The notes beneath the pieces are model-generated. The model was not told the DNA's origin and ran no database searches. It saw nothing but the letters and a program-made list of their open reading frames with translations. 64,000 nt of DNA from Antarctobacter aquimaris (lineage in GTDB: Bacteria > Pseudomonadota > Alphaproteobacteria > Rhodobacterales > Rhodobacteraceae): the NCBI RefSeq assembly GCF_900184945.1, contig NZ_FXYF01000021.1, forward strand, positions 1-64,000. The letters run 5' to 3'. Shown piece after piece: positions 18,474 through 26,979 of the stretch; the stretch's first letter is position 1, and every line of letters starts with the position of its first letter. A program made the position numbers and the translations under genes.

Positions 18474-18875
18474 TGTTTGCCTCCTGCTGATCTCTACGCG
18501 AAGGGCACGAAAGGGAATCCACCCGTGCCCTAGGTTCCTTTCACGTTCTAGAATGTGACCCCCGGGGCGGCAATGGACGGATTTGACGCAGATCAAACCT
18601 TTTTGTCGCAGCGCCTTGTGCGACGGCGCGCTGGGGCAGGGCGCAGCGGGGCGTGACCGCAGGCCCCTGGTGGCCTGGGCGGGACCCGGCAGCGCCCGAA
18701 ACAGGCGAATGCCCCCCGTCCTGGCGTCGCGGCGCCGGTCCACCGGCGCTCTGCCCCGGACAGGCCCTGTCTCCCGGCCGTGGCCATCCGTCTTGACCTG
18801 TCGGGCATTCGGCGGTTCCGTACTCCCGCCGGGAGCCGCAATGCACCGGGCGGATCGATCAGGAGAGGACTGCAC
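18474..18875. other. Divergent promoter region between ctaD and an exported protein gene
   Basis: This 402-bp region has no credible gene. It contains the FnrL-like box at 18583-18596 and, next to it, a GTCGCA/TGCGAC inverted repeat near 18605-18624. Confidence 0.5.
18583..18596. promoter_or_regulatory. Candidate FnrL box upstream of ctaD
   Basis: TTGACGCAGATCAA matches the FNR/FnrL consensus TTGAT-N4-ATCAA at 9 of 10 defined positions. It lies 110 bp upstream of the ctaD start, so oxygen control of aa3 oxidase expression is likely. Confidence 0.6.
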
Positions 18876-19565
18876 TTGTTTTCACGCCTTGCCGCGCCCG
18901 CGCTTGCCATACTCACTCTCGCGGCTCCGGTCCGGTCCGCCCCCGTCGCGCCGATATGTTCCTGTACCATCGACCCGCCGGTGACGTTGGGCGTCGCGCC
19001 GCCGGACGAAGGCCCCGCCAGCTGCCTTCTGGTCTCCGATCCGGAGGGCGCAGGCTGCCGCCTGCTGGAGGACAGCCCCATCGGCTCGGACACCTACCGC
19101 GCGCTGTTTCTCGCGCTGTATCCGCGCGTGGGCGAGGCGATCGCCAGGGGCGGCGGGCGTGACTCGGCCAATGCGTCCTATTTCATTGACCGGCTATCCC
19201 CTTCGGCCTCCGACCCGGACGCCGCCGATCGCCATCGCAGACGCCAGGAAGGAATAGCGCAAGCGGTGGCCACCCGGGTTGGCGCGTTGCTGGGCGAAAA
19301 CAGCCTGCCGGTCGCGGACGCGTTTCGCGCGGCCCTCCTGCGCAACGCCGAGAGGGTCGATATTTGCCGCTCTGCCTCGTTTTTCGGCCGCTTCCCTGCC
19401 GGTGACGGGCCCCTGTCTCTCGACTTGCCGCCTTACCGGATGGAGATGGCGGAGGGCTTTGGCTGCTACAGCGCAATGTTCGGCGGCAGCCTGACCCTCG
19501 CGGTGCTGCACGAGGGGCAGTTGTATCGCTACGTGGTCACGATCCGCTGGCCCGACGGCGACTGA
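18876..19565 (+). CDS. Exported cysteine-containing protein of unknown function
   Basis: This is a 229-residue precursor starting at a TTG with AGGAGAGG 7 nt upstream. That start gives a proper signal peptide ([20 protein letters not shown]), whereas the longer frame to 18780 has an Arg-rich extension with no family character. The mature part has six cysteines (CSC, CLL, GCRL, ICRS, GCYS), suggesting periplasmic disulphides. I recognise no family. It diverges from ctaD. Confidence 0.6.
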   Translation: MFSRLAAPALAILTLAAPVRSAPVAPICSCTIDPPVTLGVAPPDEGPASCLLVSDPEGAGCRLLEDSPIGSDTYRALFLALYPRVGEAIARGGGRDSANASYFIDRLSPSASDPDAADRHRRRQEGIAQAVATRVGALLGENSLPVADAFRAALLRNAERVDICRSASFFGRFPAGDGPLSLDLPPYRMEMAEGFGCYSAMFGGSLTLAVLHEGQLYRYVVTIRWPDGD

Positions 19566-19577
19566 CGGGCGCCCTGT

Positions 19578-19618
19578 CAGGTCCGGAATACCTTACGGTC
19601 GGGGTTTCCCGACTTATG
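19578..19618 (+). promoter_or_regulatory. Duplicated 41-bp upstream element, copy 1
   Basis: This begins CAGGTCCGGAATACC and ends CCGACTTATG. It is 35/41 identical to 20068-20108 and lies exactly 68 bases before the DUF1127 start codon, as does the second copy. It is probably the promoter. Confidence 0.55.
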
Positions 19619-19685
19619 GCAGGCGGCCGCTTTGCCTAGGTTCAGGTCAACAGACACCGACCAGTTCCTGAGGGGGAGACAGAAA

Positions 19686-19892
19686 ATGGCCTACTTCGAC
19701 AGCAGCTTCGTTCCGACCCGTATCACCCTGCGCCAGCGGCTGGCCCGGCTGTTCGACACGCCGTTTGACCGCCGCTACCGCCAGCGCACCGCCCGCATCG
19801 CCGAGCTGCGCGCCCTGTCCGACGCCGAGCTGGCCGCCCGTGGCATCGCCCGCACCGACATCCTGATCCACGTCTTTTCGGGCAAGGCCTGA
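19686..19892 (+). CDS. DUF1127-family small basic protein, copy 1
   Basis: This 68-residue Arg-rich protein has the DUF1127 pattern (TLRQRLARLFDTPFDRRYR..., ending ELRALSDAELAARGIARTDI). DUF1127 proteins of alphaproteobacteria, such as CcaF1 of Rhodobacter, are small stress-related proteins and some bind RNA (recalled knowledge). It is a tandem paralog of 20176-20382, with the same length, start and upstream element. A GGGGGAG ribosome site lies upstream and a strong terminator follows. Confidence 0.8.
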   Translation: MAYFDSSFVPTRITLRQRLARLFDTPFDRRYRQRTARIAELRALSDAELAARGIARTDILIHVFSGKA

Positions 19893-19970
19893 CGAAACAG
19901 CGGCCCCGGGACGCGACCCCGGGCCCGGCCATTCGATGACCAGAACCTTTCAGGCAACCTTTTCGATCCC

Positions 19971-20001
19971 GGGGGTGCGTTTCGGCGCACCCCCTTTTTT
20001 T
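19971..20001 (+). terminator. Intrinsic terminator between the two DUF1127 genes
   Basis: The GGGGGTGCG/CGCACCCCC stem with a TTTCGG loop is followed by seven T residues. Confidence 0.9.
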
Positions 20002-20067
20002 ATCGTGCAAACAGGGCGCAACGCGGTCCTGCGATGGGCAGGGGGCAAGAGGCCTCAAACCTCGGTG

Positions 20068-20108
20068 CAGGTCCGGAATACCGGACGGTCCGGTTTGTCC
20101 GACTTATG
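20068..20108 (+). promoter_or_regulatory. Duplicated 41-bp upstream element, copy 2
   Basis: This is the second copy of the element at 19578-19618, again 68 bases before the start codon of the downstream DUF1127 gene. Being located after the terminator at 19971, it should give the second gene its own promoter. Confidence 0.55.
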
Positions 20109-20175
20109 ACCGCGCGCCGCTTCGACCAGGTTTGAGACATCGACACCAGCAGCCCCTGACGCGGAGACCAGACCA

Positions 20176-20382
20176 ATGTCCAGCTTCGACACCAGCTTTG
20201 TTTCCAGCCGCAGCACCCTGCGCCAGCGCATCGCCCGCATGTGCGAGATCTCCTTTGACCGCCGCTACCGCCAGCGTGCGGCCCGCGCCGCCCAGCTGCG
20301 CGCGCTGTCGGACGCGGATCTCGCGATCCTGGGCCTCGCCCGTGAGGACATCCTGTTCGAGGTCTTCTCGGGCCGGCACTGA
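20176..20382 (+). CDS. DUF1127-family small basic protein, copy 2
   Basis: This 68-residue paralog of 19686-19892 shares the FDRRYRQR core and the ELRALSDAEL-type end (here QLRALSDADLAILGLAREDI). Only this copy is followed by a structured tail with an anti-ribosome-site motif, as in the Rhodobacter RSP_6037/CcsR locus (recalled). A role in stress RNA biology is inferred from that comparison. Confidence 0.8.
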   Translation: MSSFDTSFVSSRSTLRQRIARMCEISFDRRYRQRAARAAQLRALSDADLAILGLAREDILFEVFSGRH

Positions 20383-20384
20383 GT

Positions 20385-20549
20385 TGTCGGTCCGGCCCCG
20401 CAGCTCCTCCCGGCGGACCGGATCGACACGGACGATTTGAGCACGCAACGATTGTCACACGACGACTGGGCAATTTTTCTGCCCGCAGGGCGGCACGCCA
20501 ACCCACCGCCCCTGCAAGGCGCGTCTCCCTCGGGAGGCGCGCCTCTTTC
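20385..20549 (+). ncRNA. Possible CcsR-like small RNA in the 3' region of the DUF1127 gene
   Basis: Directly after the DUF1127 stop, the arms CGGTCCG (20388-20394) and CGGACCG (20414-20420) form a hairpin whose loop holds CTCCTCCC (20404-20411), an anti-Shine-Dalgarno motif. A second hairpin, CAGGGCGG (20486-20493) with CCGCCCCTG (20506-20514), follows. A final one at 20517-20544 ends in TCTTTC. CcsR RNAs of Rhodobacter are processed from DUF1127 mRNAs and show CCUCCUCCC in hairpin loops (recalled). No sequence homology was tested. Confidence 0.4.
20517..20544 (+). terminator. Probable terminator after the second DUF1127 gene
   Basis: AGGCGCG-T-CTCCC pairs with GGGAG-G-CGCGCCT around TC, and is followed by CTTTC. 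The T tract is weak. It lies 20 bp from the convergent lipB stop. Confidence 0.55.
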
Positions 20550-20563
20550 ATGGAAAACGCGCC

Positions 20564-21238
20564 TCAGCCGGTGGCGCCACAGCTGCGTTCGGGCGTCGCC
20601 ATGACAGTGTCGAAACTCGCCCGCAGCGCCACGTCGAGGTCCTCCATCGTCACCGGCAGGCCAAGGTCCACCAGCGAGGTCACGCCGTAGTCGGTGATCC
20701 CGCAGGGCACGATGCCGCCAAAGTGCGACAGGTCCGGCTCGACGTTGATCGCGAGGCCGTGGAAACTGACCCACTTGCGCAGCCGGATGCCGATGGCGGC
20801 GATCTTGTCCTCGGCCAGGCGCCCGTCCGGCAGGCGCGGCTTATCCGGCCGTTCGATCCAGACGCCGACGCGCCCGTCGCGGATGTGGCCGGTCAGGCCG
20901 AATTCACCCAGCGTCGCGATGACCCAGCGTTCGAGGTCCTGCACGAAACAGCGCACGTCCCGCCCGCGCCGGTTGAGGTCCATCATCACGTAGACCACGC
21001 GTTGTCCCGGCCCGTGATAGGTGTACTGGCCGCCGCGCTTGGACGGGAAGACTGGAAAGCGGTCCGGGTCCTTCAGGTCCTGCGGTTTCGCCGAGGTGCC
21101 GGCGGTGTAGAGCGGGGGGTGTTCCAGCAGCCAGATGCAGTCCTCTGCGCGGCCTTCGGCGATGGCCGCGGCGCGGTCCTCCATGAAGGCAAGCGCGGTG
21201 TCATAGTCGGTCAGACCGTCGGTGATCTTCCATTCCAT
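20564..21238 (-). CDS. lipB: Octanoyl-[acyl-carrier-protein]:protein N-octanoyltransferase
   Basis: LipB moves octanoyl groups from ACP to lipoyl domains of 2-oxo acid dehydrogenases and GcvH; LipA then inserts sulphur. The 224-residue protein has the substrate loop [12 protein letters not shown] (residues 68-79), the catalytic Lys145 in DKIAAIG, the FHGLAIN motif near 159-165 and the acyl-accepting Cys179 in GIVPCGI. ATG 21238 removes a 31-residue Arg/Pro extension that is not part of the family. It is monocistronic and cytosolic. Confidence 0.96.
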   Translation of the reverse strand: MEWKITDGLTDYDTALAFMEDRAAAIAEGRAEDCIWLLEHPPLYTAGTSAKPQDLKDPDRFPVFPSKRGGQYTYHGPGQRVVYVMMDLNRRGRDVRCFVQDLERWVIATLGEFGLTGHIRDGRVGVWIERPDKPRLPDGRLAEDKIAAIGIRLRKWVSFHGLAINVEPDLSHFGGIVPCGITDYGVTSLVDLGLPVTMEDLDVALRASFDTVMATPERSCGATG

Positions 21239-21409
21239 CGGCGTCTCCCGCCTGCTGATCCTGTGCCCCGGGGCATGGCACGGCGGCGGCCCGGTTGTCC
21301 AGCGCGGCTGCCTGCCGGGGCGGGGCGACAAACCGCCCTGGACCGGCTTTTTTCCTCTTCACATCCGCGCCGTGCTTCGCTAGAGAGCCTCCACCCAAGC
21401 CTTGACAGT

Positions 21410-21496
21410 GCGGTCGTGGCGGAATTGGTAGACGCGCAGCGTTGAGGTCGCTGTGGGGTAACACCCGTGGAAGTTCGAGTCTTCTCGACCGCACCA
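21410..21496 (+). tRNA. tRNA-Leu (anticodon GAG)
   Basis: The acceptor arms GCGGTCG and CGACCGC pair, and ACCA is encoded at the 3' end. The anticodon stem CAGCG/CGCTG encloses the loop TTGAGGT with anticodon GAG at 21444-21446. A long variable arm and the T-loop GTTCGAGTC confirm a class II tRNA reading CUC (and CUU by wobble). Confidence 0.96.
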
Positions 21497-22145
21497 ATTT
21501 TTCGAAATCCTTCGCGTAGGTACAGTGGGTCTCTGGATTTTTGGGAGATGAAGTCCCACAAGTCGCCCCGGCGGTTTTCACAGCTCGTTGCTTGCAGCGA
21601 ATGGCTTCGGTGCAAACGCCTTTCTGTCACCCCATCCTTACCTGTCACTCATCGGCACGCTCAATCCTGATCGGCAGGCCCAGCGCGTTTGCGGCCGCAT
21701 ACGCAGCCCGCAGAGGTCCCCGCACACTTGTCCCATGTTGGTCGTTGTTCGGGTTGGCACCATCGAACGCGACAAGGCCGAGGGCATCCATGGCATCCCG
21801 GAGGTCTCCGTGCGTGACAAACGTATCGGCCACGGCGGCGCCGTCGATTGGACGCATGATGTTGGATGAACAGCGTTAACCGGAGCGGCTAATTTCGCCA
21901 AACCGGTCGACGAGAAAGGGCATCGGCGTCTTGCTTGAGATAGGGAGCATGCCGTCATCCCGCCCGGTCCGCCAAACCCCGCGTGACCCATCGCGGGCCG
22001 CATCACGCCGTGGGACAAGGCACACCGCCCGGTTCCCGGGTTGGTGATCGCCACTAGAGCGGAGCAGCCCCCAATCGGTTCAAGGCCGGACGCGCACAGG
22101 CATCAGGCCGCCGCCAAGCATCACGTCCATCGCCGCGGCCGTCGG
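21497..22145. other. Gene-poor stretch behind tRNA-Leu
   Basis: This ~650-bp region has only one frame with protein-like composition (minus strand, 21645-21857). No integrase, terminator or direct repeat of the tRNA end was found. The low gene content next to a tRNA could be the scar of a lost mobile element (inference). Confidence 0.4.
21645..21857 (-). CDS. Short hypothetical ORF, possibly a gene remnant
   Basis: The frame encodes 70 residues of balanced composition (ending LRAAYAAANALGLPIRIERADE in overlapping pieces), more protein-like than the surrounding shadow frames. It lacks a good ribosome site and family resemblance. It could be the 3' end of a decayed gene behind the tRNA. Confidence 0.25.
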   Translation of the reverse strand: MRPIDGAAVADTFVTHGDLRDAMDALGLVAFDGANPNNDQHGTSVRGPLRAAYAAANALGLPIRIERADE

Positions 22146-22772
22146 TCACCGAACCTGCGACAGGACCCAGGGGACGATGTCGGCGACAAGACCCGTCGTG
22201 GCGCGGTCGAAAGCTGCGACCAGCGCCAGTGTCTCGGTGGAGTCCGCCGGCATGGCCGCTTCGAAGATTCGGCTGGCCACGACGCGGGACTCCTCGTCGT
22301 GTACTATTCTCACCATCATCCGCACGCGGACAACGGCGGCGCTCTTGTCCTCGGTGATCTCTGCCTGGAAATCGGTCAGTTCGCCGAGCAATGCGAAATC
22401 CGGCCTTGCGCCCACCGGCGCCCGGCCCACCGAGCCAAGCGCCCCGGTCTCGCCCAGGCTGCGGACCAAAAGCGTCTGAAGCATGGCCGGCACCGGATCG
22501 GCCCAGCGAACGCCCGGAAGGTACTGCGCCTCGAATGGCCCGGTCCGGACCATGATGCGTTCGGTGGACAAGGCGCCGCTTGCAACCGGTTCTTCGACCA
22601 CGAGTTCAGCGGTTCCGCGCCTGGCGCGGATGTCGATCGAAGGCGTCCGGAGTTCGTAGATGTCCAGTGGCTGAGACGCGCTGTTCAGCGCCGACAAGGC
22701 ACTGCAACCCGCGAGGGCAGGCAGAAATGCGAGCGAGACAAGCCAGGCGAACGGTCTTGAGCGAAATGACAT
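22146..22772 (-). CDS. ABC-type transport auxiliary lipoprotein (PqiC-like)
   Basis: This 208-residue lipoprotein precursor has a signal peptide ending in the lipobox LAGC (FLPALAGC). The remainder resembles the ABC_trans_aux family (YELRTPSI..., ERIMVRTGPFEAQYLPGVRWADPVPAMLQTLL, VGARPDFALLGELTDFQAE). In Pqi-type systems this outer-membrane lipoprotein docks the MCE tube. ATG 22772 was chosen because it begins the signal peptide. It follows the MlaD gene by 4 bp and ends the operon. Confidence 0.82.
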   Translation of the reverse strand: MSFRSRPFAWLVSLAFLPALAGCSALSALNSASQPLDIYELRTPSIDIRARRGTAELVVEEPVASGALSTERIMVRTGPFEAQYLPGVRWADPVPAMLQTLLVRSLGETGALGSVGRAPVGARPDFALLGELTDFQAEITEDKSAAVVRVRMMVRIVHDEESRVVASRIFEAAMPADSTETLALVAAFDRATTGLVADIVPWVLSQVR

Positions 22773-22776
22773 CCTG

Positions 22777-24516
22777 CTACCTTCTGTATTCCGGAGCGCG
22801 CTGGTCAAGGAAGAAACGGCTGGGGTCGCGGCGAATCTGCTCGATCAGCGTATCGAAGTTCTTGACCAGCGTGCGGGTATCGGCGGCCAGCCGTCCGTAT
22901 TGCGGCAGCGTCGTGGCCGCGAACTCCCTGAACGCGGGTCCGCTTTCGCCCAAGACGCTCTCGACCGAGGCGAATGCGGCCTTGGCCGAACTCGACGCCG
23001 ACCGGAGGTCGGCGGTGATCACGGGGATTTCGTCGGCGACCGCGGCGACCGCGGCATCGACCTTGTCGAGCGTGGTGCGCAGACGCCCGGCAATCTCGGT
23101 CAGATCCTCGTTCATGACCCGGTCTGCGGTGGCAAGCGCCTGTTCGGCAGCGATCAGCGCGCGGTCCCCGGTCTGAAGTGTTGCCTCGACTGCGGTCAGG
23201 GTTTCGTTGGCACGGCCAAAAGTGACCCGGGCCGCCTCGAGCGTTTTTTCGGCCGGCTCGGCAAGGTCGTTCAGCCTGGCCGTGACCGACTTCAGGTTTT
23301 CCCCAACCGTGGCGACGACGTCGGAGGCGGAGCGGGTGGCCGTGCGGATCTCTTCGAAGATCGCGGCAAGATCACCCTGGGCAAGCTCGCTCATATCGGC
23401 AATGACATCGGTGGCAAGCGCCGTCGCGCTGCGCAGTTCGGCGATCAAAGGCTGCGCATCCGCCTGCAACAGGCCGTCGAACCGGCTTGCCGCGTCATCG
23501 ATCGTCTGCATCGCATCCTCGATCCGGATGATCATCGCGTTGGCCGCGGCGATGGTTTCCCGTGCTTCGGTCAGGCGCGCAGTCGCCGCCGCCCCGGTAT
23601 CGGCAAAGACCGCGGTCAGGCCGCTGGCATCTTCGCCGAGGGCCGTAACGGTGGCCTGGATATCGGCGATCGCCAGTTCGAGGTTGTCGGTTGCGGGACG
23701 CAGGCTGTCTGAGATGTAGCCTTGCGCGGCTACGAGGGCCGAGTCGACCCGGTCGAGCGTCGCGCCCCCCTGTCCCACGAGAACCCTGGTGTCGCTGGTC
23801 AGCGCGGTGATCGAGCTCAATGCCGTCTCTGCCTCGCTGAGAACCCCTGACAGGTCTTGCGTCAGCGTATTGAGCGTGGTGTTGAACTCGTCGATCTGCT
23901 TGGCAAACCCCGAGACCGCCCCGGTGACGGACGCGAAATCCTCCAGCGCTACGGAAAACGCGGCGGACGAAGTCTCGACATTCGCAAGGATCGTCCGGAC
24001 CTTTCCCTGATTTTCCTCACCGATCAACTCGCGGAGCTGGCTGAGCAGTTCCAGTGTTTCGGACAAGATCTTTGGGGCGTCCTCGGACAAGGTCTGCAGG
24101 ACGGATTGACCGGCCTCGATCCTTGGCACCTCCAGGGTCGAGACGGCGGTCAGCAGCGGGGCCTCCGGCCGGCCGGCCGAGATCCCGACAAAGGATACGC
24201 CCGTGACACCCTGCGCCTCGATCGTGGCAACGCTGTCGGCCCTGACCGGCGTCGCGGCGTCGACCTCGATGCGGACACGCACCAGGCCGTCGTTTTCGGG
24301 CGACAGGCGGACAGACACGACCTGGCCCACCGGAAGACCGGCAAAGCGCACGTCGGACGCCTCGCTCAGGCCCGAGATCGAGGTGAAGTCGATGTCGTAA
24401 TAGGCGAACTGGCGATTCAACTCGATGTTGGCGAACCAGAAGAAGAACCCCATGAGTCCGAGAAACCCGGCAAGGGTGAATGCGCCGACCAGGATGTAGT
24501 TCGCCCGCGTCTCCAT
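22777..24516 (-). CDS. MlaD-family MCE-domain protein with long helical C-terminus
   Basis: In this 579-residue protein a single N-terminal membrane helix (about 9-29) is followed by one MCE domain (FTSISGLSEASDVRFAGLPVGQVVSVRLSPENDGLVRVRIEVD, seen in pieces over residues 42-120). After that come some 400 residues of heptad-like, Ala/Thr/Glu/Leu-rich helix. It is far longer than E. coli MlaD (about 180 residues) and fits the MCE proteins that build periplasmic tubes for phospholipids. It is coupled to the ATPase gene (2-bp gap). Confidence 0.88.
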   Translation of the reverse strand: METRANYILVGAFTLAGFLGLMGFFFWFANIELNRQFAYYDIDFTSISGLSEASDVRFAGLPVGQVVSVRLSPENDGLVRVRIEVDAATPVRADSVATIEAQGVTGVSFVGISAGRPEAPLLTAVSTLEVPRIEAGQSVLQTLSEDAPKILSETLELLSQLRELIGEENQGKVRTILANVETSSAAFSVALEDFASVTGAVSGFAKQIDEFNTTLNTLTQDLSGVLSEAETALSSITALTSDTRVLVGQGGATLDRVDSALVAAQGYISDSLRPATDNLELAIADIQATVTALGEDASGLTAVFADTGAAATARLTEARETIAAANAMIIRIEDAMQTIDDAASRFDGLLQADAQPLIAELRSATALATDVIADMSELAQGDLAAIFEEIRTATRSASDVVATVGENLKSVTARLNDLAEPAEKTLEAARVTFGRANETLTAVEATLQTGDRALIAAEQALATADRVMNEDLTEIAGRLRTTLDKVDAAVAAVADEIPVITADLRSASSSAKAAFASVESVLGESGPAFREFAATTLPQYGRLAADTRTLVKNFDTLIEQIRRDPSRFFLDQRAPEYRR

Positions 24517-24518
24517 GG

Positions 24519-25325
24519 TCAGTTGTCTCCGCCAGTGGTGTCGCCGCGCTTGGAATCGAGCGCGGCCCGGGCCCTGGGACCGGTGAAATACTCGTGAACC
24601 CAGGGGTGTTCAACGTCCAGCATGTCGCGCATGGTCCCGGTGACCAAGACCCGCCGATCCGCGAGCACGGCGATCCGGTCGCAGATGGCGTGCAGCGTGT
24701 CGAGGTCGTGCGTCACCAGGAACACCGTCAGCCCGAGTGAGCGGCTGAGGGTCCGGATCAGCTGGTCGAACGCGGCGGCGCCGATCGGGTCAAGCCCGGC
24801 GGTCGGTTCGTCGAGGAACACGATCTCGGGGTCCAGCGCCAGCGCCCGGGCCAGCCCGGCGCGCTTGCGCATGCCGCCGGACAGCTCCGACGGGTACTTG
24901 TCGCCGGCCAGATAGGGCAGGCCGACCATGGAAATCTTGAGGTCGGCCAGGTCGCGCCGGATCGCCGGCGCAAGACCGGGAATGTCGCGCATCGGCACCT
25001 CGACGTTCTCGCGCACGGTCAGCGAGGAGAACAGCGCGCCGTCCTGGAACATCACGCCCCAGCGGGCACCAAGCGTCTCGCGCTCCGAGTCCGGGCCGCG
25101 GAACACGTCGACGCCAAGAACCTCGATGCCGCCCGCCGCCGGCCGTTGCAGCCCGGCAATCGACCGCAGCAGCACGGATTTGCCGGTCCCCGACCCGCCG
25201 ACCACGCCCAGGATCTCGCCCCGGTAGACGTCCAGGTCCAGCGAGTCGTGCACCACGTGCGTGCCGAACTGGTTGCGCAGCCCGCGCACGCGGATGACGA
25301 CCTCTCTGTCTGCCGCCTCCGTCAC
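24519..25325 (-). CDS. mlaF: Lipid-transport ABC ATPase, MlaF family
   Basis: This 268-residue ATPase has Walker A GGSGTGKS, the Q-loop in MFQDGALFSSLTV, the signature LSGGMRKRAGLARALA and Walker B EIVFLDEPTAGLDP. The MlaF/MKL subfamily energises phospholipid movement through MlaE-MlaD across the envelope. The GTG start at 25325 overlaps the MlaE stop (GTGA), showing coupling; the longer frame overlaps the permease gene and is a shadow. Confidence 0.92.
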   Translation of the reverse strand: MTEAADREVVIRVRGLRNQFGTHVVHDSLDLDVYRGEILGVVGGSGTGKSVLLRSIAGLQRPAAGGIEVLGVDVFRGPDSERETLGARWGVMFQDGALFSSLTVRENVEVPMRDIPGLAPAIRRDLADLKISMVGLPYLAGDKYPSELSGGMRKRAGLARALALDPEIVFLDEPTAGLDPIGAAAFDQLIRTLSRSLGLTVFLVTHDLDTLHAICDRIAVLADRRVLVTGTMRDMLDVEHPWVHEYFTGPRARAALDSKRGDTTGGDN

Positions 25326-26449
25326 AGGCCCACCTGCGCGAAGAAGATGGAAAACAGCGCATCGGCGACGATCACGGCAAAGATCGCCGTCACGACGGCA
25401 TTGGATGTCATCCGCCCCAGCGATTCCGCGTTGCCCTTGACCTGCATCCCGGCCTGGCAGCCGACCACGCCGATGATCAGCGCAAAGACCGGGGCCTTCA
25501 CGAGACCGACAAAGACATGGCTGACGTCGGTGCCTTCGATCAGCCGGGTGCGGAACATCGACGGCGAGATGCCCAGTTCGATCCAGGACATGATGGCGCC
25601 GCCCAGCAGCCCCGTGACATTGGCGATCAGTCCGAGGATCGGCAAGGTGACCAGAAGCGCCAGGATGCGCGGCACGAACAGCACGACCGCCGGGTCGAGC
25701 CCCAGCGTCCGCATGGCGTCGATCTCTTCGCGCATCTTCATCGACCCGATGGCGGCGGTGAACGACGATGCGGTGCGGCCGGCAACGATGATCGCCGTCA
25801 GCAGGATACCCAGCTCGCGCAGGACCGAGATGGCGATCAGGTCGACCACAAAGACCTCGGCCCCGAACTGGCGCAGCTGCGCCGACCCCTGGAAGGCCAG
25901 CACGACACCGATCAGGAAGGCCATCAGCGACACGATCGGCACCGCGCGCAATCCCACGTCGTCGCAATGCGCGACGAAGGCGGTCATCCGGAATTCCCCT
26001 GGGTGCCGCAGGAATCGCAGCATGCGCATCAGGAACAGGCCGAAATAGCCCGTCAAATCGCCAAGGAAGGCAACACCATGCACGACCGTGCGGCCCGACC
26101 GCTCCAGAAAGGCGACAAGACCCCGTTCCGGGCTCGCGGGGGTTTCCGGCGTCGGCATGGCGCGGCGCACCGTGTCCAGCAGCAGCCGCAGGTCCTCGCG
26201 TGATGTGTGCACGACCACCGCGCCACCTGCGGCCGTGATCCGCTGCTCCAGCACCGAGAGCGCCCAGGCACCCGCCGTGTCGACCTGGCTCTGCGGGTCG
26301 ATCTCCACCGTCAGGTTCGGCACCTGGTCCAGCGCGGAGAGTTGGTCACGCAAGGCGGTGACAGTTCGGATCGTAAGCGGCCCGGCAAGGCGCACCAGGG
26401 CGCCCTCCGGCGTGATTTCCGTCTCGACCTGCAAGCCCGCGTTCTGCAC
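25322..26449 (-). CDS. mlaE: MlaE-family permease with N-terminal STAS domain
   Basis: In this 375-residue protein the first ~100 residues form a STAS-like domain (VRLAGPLTIRTVTALRDQL, VDTAGAWALSVLEQ), followed by the six-helix MlaE permease (GLRAVPIVSLMAFLIGVVLAFQ, AGRTASSFTAAIGSMK, EIDAMRTLG). In E. coli, STAS is the separate MlaB; here it is fused. GTG 26449 is preferred because GGGAAG lies 6 nt upstream; an in-frame GTG at 26488 would add 13 residues. It is the first gene of the operon. Confidence 0.88.
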   Translation of the reverse strand: MQNAGLQVETEITPEGALVRLAGPLTIRTVTALRDQLSALDQVPNLTVEIDPQSQVDTAGAWALSVLEQRITAAGGAVVVHTSREDLRLLLDTVRRAMPTPETPASPERGLVAFLERSGRTVVHGVAFLGDLTGYFGLFLMRMLRFLRHPGEFRMTAFVAHCDDVGLRAVPIVSLMAFLIGVVLAFQGSAQLRQFGAEVFVVDLIAISVLRELGILLTAIIVAGRTASSFTAAIGSMKMREEIDAMRTLGLDPAVVLFVPRILALLVTLPILGLIANVTGLLGGAIMSWIELGISPSMFRTRLIEGTDVSHVFVGLVKAPVFALIIGVVGCQAGMQVKGNAESLGRMTSNAVVTAIFAVIVADALFSIFFAQVGL

Positions 26450-26979
26450 GATTTTCTTCCCGGTATGCGCCTGTTTGCATGTGATCACGGTTCACCAGCA
26501 GAGAACAGCGGGATTCGATCACGGGTATGGTTGGCGCGACAACCAATCGCGCGCCGCCCGGCCTGGGGCATCACTGCCAGGGTCCCAGGTCATCCTCTCC
26601 GTTTGGACGGGGCAGGGTCGTGGAGCGCGCGCGGCCATTTTCAGCGCCATGGCCGCGCAACCCACCGCAATCCGCCTCCGGCAAATCCGGGGCGTTCAGA
26701 CCTGGCCGCTTTCATGAACCAGGTCGCCGCGATCACGCGCGTGAATCCTGGCGTGATGGCCCAGGTTGACAAGAACAACAAAGATCAGGCGATGTAGGGA
26801 AACCTGCCCGGCGCCGCCCAGGCGGCCATATTTCGTGCCATGTCCTCGCACGGTTCACTTGCCACGCTCCTGCGCTGCAAGGACAGGCAGGTCCTGCCGA
26901 TCCTCGAGGGGTGATCCACGAATTGCTGAAACGGGGCGCAGCGCTGAGCCCGAACGAGTAGCGAGTTTTTTTGGAAGAC
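26450..26979. other. Divergent intergenic region between mlaE and the DUF4011 helicase gene
   Basis: About 530 bp holds no credible gene; the short frames are shadows without ribosome sites. It should contain the divergent promoters, but no clear -35/-10 pair could be assigned by eye. A T-rich run (GAGTTTTTTTGG, 26963-26974) lies just before the helicase gene. Confidence 0.4.
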
